The translations under genes and the position numbers were made by a program. DNA of 19,706 nucleotides from CBDUXP01 sp965371225 [NCBI: uncultured bacterium]. Lineage in GTDB: Bacteria; Abyssobacteria; SURF-5; CBDUXP01. Below, piece by piece: positions 14,058 through 19,706 of the stretch. Every line of letters starts with the position of its first letter. Within the stretch, counting starts at the first letter, position 1. The notes below the pieces were generated by a model. The model did no database searches. It saw only the letters and a list, made by a program, of their open reading frames with translations, and was not told the DNA's origin. Location: NCBI GenBank assembly GCA_965371225.1, contig CBDUXP010000069.1:1-19706 (forward strand), read 5' to 3'.

Positions 14058-15485
14058 TCAGGGCGTGGGCGGCACGTGGCCGACCGCCGCCCACACGCGG
14101 CGCGCCACCCGCGCGCGCACGGAAGCGGGGAGCGCGTCCACCACCACGACCCAATGGTTGCGCTGTTCCAGACTCACCTCGCCCGCACTCGTGTGCCACA
14201 CCGGGATGGCGCTGTCGGTGCCGGCAACCGGGCCATACCGCTTCGTGAGGACCGCGGTGTACCCGGTGGCGAACTCCGCGGCCTCCGCCGGGGTGTCCCA
14301 AACGCTGACCCACACGATCATGACCTCCCCTGACGTGGCGTGGGAGAAGATGAAGAGGCGATCCCCGTCCCACCCGCTGCTGATGCGCTCGGCCGCGTCC
14401 GCACCCAGGTAGTCCTGCATCAAGAGCCGCACGTCCAGTTCGCCCATGTTCGCCGCGCGCTCCGCCTCCCACTCCCGCCCCAACACGCGCGTGAGGTCGA
14501 TGGCCGGGAGCGGCGTGGGCCGGTCCGGCTCGAGATACTTCTCCACGTGGATAATCTGTTCCGTGGATTCGGGCGTGCGCCGATAAGCCGCATCCACGCC
14601 GGCCCACCCCTTCGCCCGCCGCAGTTGCACCGCGAATTGGAATCCCATGGTGTAGGGGAAGAACAGGGAATTGCGCAGGTAGGCCGGCACGTTCGCCATC
14701 TGGGGATCGTCCGCTCCATCACCGGACAGGGTGGCCGCCATCAGCTTCTCCATCGCCCCGGGCGGCAGCGCCAGTGACGCGGGGCCCGTCATGCCGGAGC
14801 CGGCAAGCGCAAAATCCAGCCCGACCATCATGGCGTCCCCTTCCGCCAGCGCCAGCCGGGCGGCGACCTCGTCATCCAGCAGCTCCCCGCGGGCCAGGGC
14901 GTCTTCATCGATCAGCATCTCTAGGTTGAAGTGTTGATCCTGAAGCGCGTGCGTGAGTTCGTGCACGAGCGTGTGGTTCAGTTCCAGCGAGCCTGCCGCC
15001 GGACCCAGCACGTGCGCGTCTGGCAGGGAGTCCATGTCGAGCGCAAACAGTTGTTTGGCTTCCGGATCGTAGTAGCCGACCACCTGGTCTCCGAGCAGCG
15101 CCACTAGCGTGGCCCGGAGGTCCAACTCCGGGGGGATGAGGCCGAGCTTCTTCAGCAGCTTTTCCGCCAGCTCGATCTCGTCCTCGTCAAACTGCGACTC
15201 CGTGAACTGCGCTTTCATTTGCTCGTGCGGCACCACCTCCCAATCCACCGGGCGCAGAAACCCCCGGCCGCGCAGCCGGCTGGTGGTGGCCATGAGTTGG
15301 TCGACCGATTGCTTGATGGCCGGGCTCCGCACGGGCCCGGCCGTCGCCGCGGAGGGGGCCGCCACGTCCGCGGGGACCGTATGACCCGGCGAAGGCAGGG
15401 CGAGCACCAGGACCGTCACCGCGCCGGCGGTCGCGACACGCAGCGCAAATGGACGTATCTTTGGGAGGAAGCGGATATGACGCAA
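14058..15485 (-). CDS. Exported HExxH zinc metallopeptidase
   Basis: 475 residues from TTG 15485. The N-terminus (LRHIRFLPKIRPFALRV then a hydrophobic core to about 34) is a signal peptide or membrane anchor. The zinc motif HELTHALQDQHF has its HExxH at 175-179, and LAEGDA with Glu215 is a likely third ligand, as in gluzincins. YYDPEAKQLF before the motif and TMGFQFAVQLRRAKGW after it look like conserved core. The C-terminal 100 residues carry no domain I recognise. TTG 15485 is preferred because an extended -10 lies nine bases upstream; the other possibility is GTG 15533, upstream of that -10. No ATG is available. Substrate unknown; co-transcribed with the pseudokinase. Confidence 0.8.
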   Translation of the reverse strand: MRHIRFLPKIRPFALRVATAGAVTVLVLALPSPGHTVPADVAAPSAATAGPVRSPAIKQSVDQLMATTSRLRGRGFLRPVDWEVVPHEQMKAQFTESQFDEDEIELAEKLLKKLGLIPPELDLRATLVALLGDQVVGYYDPEAKQLFALDMDSLPDAHVLGPAAGSLELNHTLVHELTHALQDQHFNLEMLIDEDALARGELLDDEVAARLALAEGDAMMVGLDFALAGSGMTGPASLALPPGAMEKLMAATLSGDGADDPQMANVPAYLRNSLFFPYTMGFQFAVQLRRAKGWAGVDAAYRRTPESTEQIIHVEKYLEPDRPTPLPAIDLTRVLGREWEAERAANMGELDVRLLMQDYLGADAAERISSGWDGDRLFIFSHATSGEVMIVWVSVWDTPAEAAEFATGYTAVLTKRYGPVAGTDSAIPVWHTSAGEVSLEQRNHWVVVVDALPASVRARVARRVWAAVGHVPPTP

Positions 15486-15494
15486 CTTCGTCGA

Positions 15495-15503
15495 ACTATA
15501 GCA
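15495..15503 (-). promoter_or_regulatory. Extended -10 promoter of the metallopeptidase gene
   Basis: On the minus strand TGC is followed by TATAGT, a near-consensus extended -10. The hexamer ends nine bases before the TTG at 15485, so the transcript would begin a few bases before the start codon. No good -35 is seen. Confidence 0.55.
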
Positions 15504-15569
15504 TGTTTGGCCGTCGCCACGGCTCACCGGCACAGGATGTGGGGGGTGTGCCCCCTGACCGCCTAGATG

Positions 15570-15578
15570 TGGTATACT
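15570..15578 (+). promoter_or_regulatory. Extended -10 promoter of the amidase gene
   Basis: TGG followed by TATACT on the plus strand, an extended -10 with five of six consensus bases. It gives a leader of about 68 bases to the GTG at 15653, with the Shine-Dalgarno AGGGG at 15642-15646. It is flanked by CCCTGAC (15553-15559) and GTCAGGG (15589-15595), a perfect inverted repeat centred on the -10/start region. Confidence 0.6.
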
Positions 15579-15652
15579 GCGTCCGCTCGTCAGGGCTTAG
15601 GTGCGCCGTCCCGCCCGGTGGACCTCCCCCCGGATATGGTTAGGGGTGTGTA

Positions 15653-17512
15653 GTGCGGAGGGCGCTGGCTGGACCGATTGCGCAACACGTGAAATGTAAC
15701 TGCGCCACTGCGCGCCGGCCCTGTGATACCCCTCCGCGTTGGCGGCTCGCCCTCGGCGTGGCTGCGCTGCTGCTCGCGGGCCCCGCCGGGCCGGCGGCGG
15801 CCGCGTCCACGGTGGCCCGCTCCATCGAACCCGGCTTGAAGGCGCAGATCGTCAACGGGAAGAACATTTACCTGCTGGCCGCCGCACGGTCGGCGGACGA
15901 TCAGCGAGACGCGGCCGACCGGGTCATGACCGATCCGGACCGGTTCGGGCGGTACGTCCGCCACCCCGGCCTCCGGGTGCCGCTCTACCGCTTGAATCCC
16001 GAGTATCGGATGGCGGTCATGGAGACGCTCTTCCCCCGGGATGAGCCCACGCGCACCGGCTGGCGCCACCGGGTCACCTATGCGGACAACAGCCGGGACG
16101 GCGGCGAGAGCCTCTGGCGCATCGCGGAATGGTTCACCGGGCGCGGGAAGAATTGGAACGCCATCGCGACGTATAACGGGCTCAGTCAGCGGCGCCCCCT
16201 CCGGGTGGGGGACACCCTGGTGATTCCGAACCACCTGTTGAATCAGGCGTACCGCTTGGAAGCGGTGCTCCCGCTCCCGCTTCCGGTGTTGGCCCCGGGG
16301 CCGGGCCGGGCCTCCGCCCCGGTGCTGTCGGCCGGACCGGGCGAGCTGACGTACCACACGGACAGCCAGGGGGAGTACGCCCGGTACCGGCTCAAGCGCG
16401 GGGAGACGTTGTACACGGACGTGGTGGTGCGCTTCACGGACCGGGTGACGTATGCGTCCGTGATGGACACGGCGCGCACGATTGCCCGGCGCAGCAACGT
16501 TCGGGACGTGAAACGCATTCCGGAAGGGACGGTCATCAAGGTCCCGGTGGACCTGCTCAGTCTGGAATACCGGCCGCCCGAGGATCCCCTGCGGCAGGAA
16601 TACGAGCGCAACCGGGCCTTGGCCAGCGGCTACGTCAACACGGCGCGCAGCCACGACTTGCGCGGCGTCGTCGTGGTGCTCGATACCGGACACGGGGGAG
16701 CGGACCCGGGTGCGATCGGCCCGCACAACATCTACGAGGATGAGGTGTGTTACGACGTGGCCGTGCGGGTGAAACACCTGCTGGAGACGAAGACCGCCGC
16801 GCAGGTGGTGATGTTGGTGGAAGACCGCAGCCAGGGGTACCGGGTATCCGAACGTGCGACCTTCATCAACGATAAGGACGAGATCCTCTTGACGACGCCG
16901 CCCTATGCGCTCAGCAACGCGAAGGTGTCGGTGAATCTCCGCTGGTACCTGGCGAACTCCATTTACCGCCGGGCCCTGGCGACGGGCACCGAGTCCCAGC
17001 AAGTGATCTTCGCCAGCTTCCACGCTGACGCGCTCCACCCCGCCGTGCACGGGACCATGGTGTACATCCCCGGCGCGCGCTACACCCGGGGCGGCAACGG
17101 CCGCAGCGGGCGCGTGTATACCCGGCGGGCGGAAGTGCGCGAGGCGCAGTACGTCCAGATTGCCTACCGGGACCGGGTCAGGATGGAAGGGCGCTCGCGG
17201 ACCTTCGCCCGCCTGTACATCAACACCCTCCGCGGGCGGGGCATTCCCGTGCACCATGACAAGCCGGTGCGCGACGTGATCAACCGCCGGCGCCGGCGGT
17301 TCGTGCCCGGGGTGATCCGCCAGAACCTCATTCCCGTCAAGTTGCTCATCGAACTCGTCAACTTGAAGAACCCCGGGGACGCGCGCCGAATTGCCAGCCC
17401 CGAATTCCGCCAGCGCCAGGCGCGCGCGTTCGTGGACACCGTCCTCAAGTATTACGGCGCCGAACCTTCTCCCCGCCTCGTGCGCCGGCCCGGCGCCGCG
17501 TCCGCCGATTAG
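15653..17512 (+). CDS. Exported N-acetylmuramoyl-L-alanine amidase with LysM domains (Amidase_3)
   Basis: 619 residues. Cuts the bond between N-acetylmuramic acid and the stem peptide in peptidoglycan. A signal peptide with a hydrophobic core at about 31-50 ends near AAAAS. One LysM-like domain is at about 140-191 (GGESLWRIAEWFTG...NGLSQRRPLRVGDTLVIP) and a second, more degenerate one at 243-301 (YRLKRGETLYTDV...PEGTVIKVPVDLL). The catalytic domain starts VVLDTGHGGADPGA with zinc ligand His347, then Glu362, FASFHADAL with His457, and LLIELVNLKNPGDARRIASPEF with the catalytic Glu567. GTG 15653 has AGGGG six bases upstream; a GTG at 15689 is a rival start. It has its own promoter, divergent from the metallopeptidase and convergent with the VWA gene. 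Confidence 0.93.
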   Translation: MRRALAGPIAQHVKCNCATARRPCDTPPRWRLALGVAALLLAGPAGPAAAASTVARSIEPGLKAQIVNGKNIYLLAAARSADDQRDAADRVMTDPDRFGRYVRHPGLRVPLYRLNPEYRMAVMETLFPRDEPTRTGWRHRVTYADNSRDGGESLWRIAEWFTGRGKNWNAIATYNGLSQRRPLRVGDTLVIPNHLLNQAYRLEAVLPLPLPVLAPGPGRASAPVLSAGPGELTYHTDSQGEYARYRLKRGETLYTDVVVRFTDRVTYASVMDTARTIARRSNVRDVKRIPEGTVIKVPVDLLSLEYRPPEDPLRQEYERNRALASGYVNTARSHDLRGVVVVLDTGHGGADPGAIGPHNIYEDEVCYDVAVRVKHLLETKTAAQVVMLVEDRSQGYRVSERATFINDKDEILLTTPPYALSNAKVSVNLRWYLANSIYRRALATGTESQQVIFASFHADALHPAVHGTMVYIPGARYTRGGNGRSGRVYTRRAEVREAQYVQIAYRDRVRMEGRSRTFARLYINTLRGRGIPVHHDKPVRDVINRRRRRFVPGVIRQNLIPVKLLIELVNLKNPGDARRIASPEFRQRQARAFVDTVLKYYGAEPSPRLVRRPGAASAD

Positions 17513-17524
17513 CGCGGGGCGCTA
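17510..17524. terminator. Fifteen-base palindrome containing both convergent stop codons
   Basis: TAGCGC-GGG-GCGCTA is a perfect hairpin whose outer ends are the TAG of the amidase (17510-17512) and, on the other strand, the TAG of the VWA gene (17524-17522). The genes are separated by only nine bases. There is no T-run on either side, so it is at most a weak bidirectional termination or 3'-end-protecting hairpin. Confidence 0.35.
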
Positions 17525-18376
17525 CGCCAGCAGCTCGAAGACCTTGACCATGCCCTCCTTGTTGGGCATGACTTGGAAGTGGACGCCGGCGGTGTCCCGC
17601 GAAATCTTCCGCAGGATGGGCGGGCATTGCTCGCGGCCGATGAAGATGGAGTGAATGGAGACCCCGAGCCGTTGCGCGTCCCGCAGCTCGATCTTGACTT
17701 CCTTGTCGCCGGACGTGGGCATCCCATCGGTCAGGAACACGATGTGCTGCCGCCCCCCGCGGATTTTGGCGAACTCTTCCAGGGCGTCGCTCAACGCGTT
17801 CTGGTAGTCCGTGAAGCCGGAGCATTGGCAGTCGCGACTGCGGGAGGTGAGCGCGTCGTAATTGGTCGAGAAGAACCGCCCTTCCTCCAGGTACTTGAAC
17901 GACTGGTGGTTGAACTCCACGTAGCCCACCGTCATCTTGGATCGCCGCGCCATTTCCACGAGGCCGATTACCACCATCGACACCCACAGGGACGACTTGC
18001 CGGTCATGGACTGGCTGATGTCGCGGATGATGGCCATGCGGCCGCCGCGCTCCTGGCGCGTGCGCCGGAAGATGCGGGGGAGCCGCGGCTGCATGTCGGC
18101 CAACCACATGGCCGCCTCGCCCGGATCCGCATCCATGAAGTCGCCCAGCTCGCGCATGTTCATCCACTGCTTGGGCACGCCGCCGGGACACTCCCGCCGG
18201 GAGGCGAGCGACCGCTGCACCTCGCCCTCGATGACTTTCAGGATCACGTCCAAGTCATCGATGCACTCCGTGTTGTCCTGCCGGAGCGTGTCCCGGCCAG
18301 GCGTCTCCTCCTCGACATGCTTGTACTGGACTTCCTTGCGGTAGGGGGAGTGCTGGTCGTCCGCCGGTTCGTCCAC
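17522..18376 (-). CDS. VWA-domain (MIDAS) protein, partner of MoxR; true N-terminus uncertain
   Basis: 284 residues from GTG 18376. The von Willebrand A fold carries a complete metal site: DISQS (Asp119, Ser121, Ser123), Thr189 in SGFTDY and Asp217 in FLTDGMPTSGD. MoxR ATPases and VWA proteins act together as chaperone-like pairs that assemble or activate other complexes, so pairing with the upstream gene is meaningful. The N-terminal 110 residues are acidic then helical. GTG 18376 has no good Shine-Dalgarno and leaves an 83-bp gap to moxR, although the same frame remains open and coding-like (acidic, GC-rich third positions) back to the TGA at 18499 without any ATG, GTG or TTG. The real product may therefore be made by frameshift from moxR. 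Confidence 0.85.
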   Translation of the reverse strand: MDEPADDQHSPYRKEVQYKHVEEETPGRDTLRQDNTECIDDLDVILKVIEGEVQRSLASRRECPGGVPKQWMNMRELGDFMDADPGEAAMWLADMQPRLPRIFRRTRQERGGRMAIIRDISQSMTGKSSLWVSMVVIGLVEMARRSKMTVGYVEFNHQSFKYLEEGRFFSTNYDALTSRSRDCQCSGFTDYQNALSDALEEFAKIRGGRQHIVFLTDGMPTSGDKEVKIELRDAQRLGVSIHSIFIGREQCPPILRKISRDTAGVHFQVMPNKEGMVKVFELLA

Positions 18377-18499
18377 CGGCTCGGCCTGCTGCTGTTGCGG
18401 CGCATCTTCCGCCGCGGCTTCGCTCGCGTCGTCGCTCTCGCTCGCCTGTGACTCGTCGTCTATCTCGTCATCAGGCTTTTTTTTTGCGTCACGTCCTCA
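18377..18499 (-). other. Start-less upstream extension of the VWA frame with A9 slippery run (candidate frameshift or slippage site)
   Basis: On the minus strand the moxR end reads CAA AAA AAA AGC CTG ATG ACG AGA TAG. The nine A lie at 18485-18477. A -1 shift after CAA AAA AAA continues as AAG CCT GAT GAC GAG into the VWA frame, giving the acidic linker PDDEIDDESQASESDDASEA and on to the MIDAS domain. Fused length would be 325 plus 318 residues, 643 in all. Just after the A-run, GCCTG(A)TGA can pair with TCACAGGC (18476-18468 with 18451-18444), a stem of eight pairs with one bulge and a 16-base loop. In a genome this GC-rich, A9 is conspicuous. Seen: the run, the frames, no start codon. Inferred: the shift. 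Confidence 0.55.
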
Positions 18500-19452
18500 A
18501 TCAGGTCTTCGATTTGGTCGTGCACCTCGGGTGGCAAGCGGAACGTGGTGAGGTACCTCAGCACCGCCAAGTCCTCCGACGTGACATAGTCCCGGCCCTC
18601 GAGGATCGCCTTGGCCTTGAAAATTTTCACCGCTTTCACCAGGAACGTCCGGTCCGTCACCAGCGAGTTGTTCTCGTTCAGCTCGAAGTTCGAGAGGATA
18701 TTGGCGAGGATGAGCAGGAATTGATCCCGCACCTCATCGGGAAACGCGATGCGCCCCAGCCGATCCGCATACTCCCGCAGCGCGGACGTCGTCATGGGGG
18801 ACACGTCCTCGTCCGTGAAATCGTGACTCGCGTACGCATCGATGACGGCCCGGGCGTCGTCCCAGCGCAGGTTCTCCAGCAGGCTGTTCGTGCGCAGTTG
18901 CAGGCTGAACCGGTCGAGGTTGGCCAGGTCCAGGGGCTCGTTGTAGTAATCGTCCCGTGCGGGGTTGCCCGTGGCGATGGCCGTGAGCAGGGGAATCCGT
19001 TCGCGTCCGTACTTGCGCTCCTGCAGCACGCGCAGCAGCACGTTCAGCGCTTCGCCCGGCGCGCGGCTGATGTCGTCCAACACGCAGATGTCCGACGTCA
19101 GCACCCCGCCGTGGATGATCTGCTGCCGGATTTGCTCGCCCCCATCTTGCTCGGACCGATGGATCACATAGTCGCCCACCAGTTCCGTCAGCCGGGTATC
19201 CCGGTGCAACTGGTAAAAGAAAAACTCCATGTTCGCCGCGACGGCGGCAATCTCGGCGAGCATCGTCTTGGCCGAGCCCGGGGGGCCTTCAATGTAGATA
19301 TGCTCCCGTGCCGTCAGGGCCAGCAGGATGGATTCCTTGATGTCTTCGTGGCCGATGACGAATTGGTCCATCGCTCGGCGCACGTGCGTCAGCGCCTCAT
19401 ACAGCGGCTGCAAGGGGGTACTCTCTTTCGCTCGGGCCACGGGCACGCTCAT
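18460..19452 (-). CDS. MoxR-type AAA+ ATPase
   Basis: 330 residues. Walker A GPPGSAKT at 56-63, Walker B region DICVLDDISRAP at 121-132, sensor 1 in AIATGNPA (about 159-165) and the arginine-finger region NLDRFSLQ identify the MoxR branch of AAA+ proteins, which remodel or activate other proteins with VWA partners. The Walker B glutamate (normally DE) is Asp here. The C-terminal helical lid includes a long ANILSNFELNENNSLVTDRTF stretch. ATG 19452 is chosen because it precedes the family's N-terminal region and sits 11 bases after a strong -10; the frame stays open upstream without resemblance. The last seven codons contain the A9 run that reads into the VWA frame. Confidence 0.92.
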   Translation of the reverse strand: MSVPVARAKESTPLQPLYEALTHVRRAMDQFVIGHEDIKESILLALTAREHIYIEGPPGSAKTMLAEIAAVAANMEFFFYQLHRDTRLTELVGDYVIHRSEQDGGEQIRQQIIHGGVLTSDICVLDDISRAPGEALNVLLRVLQERKYGRERIPLLTAIATGNPARDDYYNEPLDLANLDRFSLQLRTNSLLENLRWDDARAVIDAYASHDFTDEDVSPMTTSALREYADRLGRIAFPDEVRDQFLLILANILSNFELNENNSLVTDRTFLVKAVKIFKAKAILEGRDYVTSEDLAVLRYLTTFRLPPEVHDQIEDLIEDVTQKKSLMTR

Positions 19453-19463
19453 ACCAAACGGGC

Positions 19464-19492
19464 AGTATACGGCGTCCTCCCCGGACCCGCAA
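19464..19492 (-). promoter_or_regulatory. Sigma-70-type promoter of moxR-VWA
   Basis: Minus-strand TTGCGG at 19492-19487, a 17-base spacer and TATACT at 19469-19464: the best-formed promoter in the window. The -10 ends 11 bases before the ATG at 19452, leaving a leader of only about four or five bases, and there is no Shine-Dalgarno. The -10 and following ten bases match the uvrB promoter at 15 of 16 positions. Confidence 0.7.
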
Positions 19493-19706
19493 TAACGCAC
19501 GCCTGCGCGGCCGCGCGCATCCCGCGTGCATGGCAGCCGGGCCGCATGCTGCGCGCGGCGGGGCGGCCGTGGGAGACGACGGAGCGCACAGGCATCGGTA
19601 CGGCAGGTGAGGCCGGGCCAGCGCTCCGCTCCGCCGCGAAGCCGCACCACCCCCGCGCGCACGACGGGTGGCGGTGCGGACGCATCACGCCGAGAGAATA
19701 GCCTGG
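19493..19706. other. Right-edge intergenic stretch, no gene assigned
   Basis: GC-rich sequence upstream of moxR. I see no supported gene. A minus-strand open frame from 19688 to 19449 has a -10-like TATTCT (19700-19695) before it and overlaps the moxR ATG as ATGA, but its translation is a low-information Arg/Ala/Pro/Gly/Cys mixture with almost no acidic residues. Confidence 0.4.

Noticed and set aside
15590-17257. 555-residue minus-strand open frame opposite the amidase
   Set aside because: Shadow of the amidase, whose catalytic residues are all present on the plus strand.
19449-19688. 79-residue minus-strand frame ending in an ATGA overlap with moxR, with TATTCT before it
   Set aside because: The overlap is attractive, but the translation is compositionally biased with one acidic residue, and the best moxR promoter lies inside it. 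Conservation would be needed to revive it.
18448-19701. 417-residue plus-strand frame opposite moxR
   Set aside because: Mirror of moxR; no recognisable domain.
1-19706. CRISPR arrays, tRNA or rRNA genes, insertion sequences, phage genes
   Set aside because: No regularly spaced repeats, no tRNA-like cloverleaf or CCA ends, no transposase or integrase motifs seen on either strand.

Overview
The window is a GC-rich stretch of bacterial chromosome, coding on nearly every base and free of phage, transposon, CRISPR or RNA-gene signatures. A Hanks-type transmembrane kinase, a second degenerate kinase, a secretin-N-like exported protein and a tiny CC...CPRC protein suggest a Planctomycetota-like or neighbouring uncultured Gram-negative lineage. 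That placement is only an impression; no marker gene here settles it.

Layout. (1) 1-266, minus: 5' part of uvrB, divergent from (2) 371-3877, plus: a 1168-residue Ser/Thr kinase with one membrane span and a very long TPR/coiled-coil tail. (3) 11179-3861, minus: a tight nine-gene housekeeping run: DUF167 (YggU-like), purine nucleoside phosphorylase, a YacL-like PIN-TRAM membrane protein, ispD, ispF, tlyA, a double zinc-ribbon protein, nadK and recN. Gaps are mostly -55 to +3 bp; larger spaces precede the PIN-TRAM gene and nadK. It joins two blocks known from Bacillus (yacL-ispD-ispF and tlyA...recN). (4) 11180-11535: a 356-bp intergenic region full of inverted repeats. (5) 11536-13146, plus: PHP-domain hydrolase, exported secretin-N/STN-like protein and a 68-residue cysteine protein. 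(6) 15485-13165, minus: exported HExxH metallopeptidase followed by a kinase-fold protein whose HRD aspartate is Asn (probable pseudokinase). (7) 15653-17512, plus: exported LysM/Amidase_3 peptidoglycan amidase. (8) 19452-17522, minus: MoxR-type AAA+ ATPase and a VWA (MIDAS) protein.

The most unusual signal is the moxR-VWA junction. The last codons of moxR contain a run of nine A. The VWA reading frame lies in the -1 frame and stays open back through this run, encoding an acidic linker, but has no ATG, GTG or TTG until 18376. Slippage on A9 would give a 643-residue MoxR-VWA fusion beside free MoxR. A homopolymer error, or a plus-strand terminator using the same hairpin plus T9, are the main rivals.

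A second theme is promoter architecture. Several genes without a Shine-Dalgarno (moxR, PHP, peptidase) have a -10 hexamer ending only 6-11 bases before the start codon, as in leaderless mRNAs, whereas the amidase has a longer leader and a good Shine-Dalgarno. The uvrB and moxR promoters share a 16-base element, TATACTGCCCGNTTGG.
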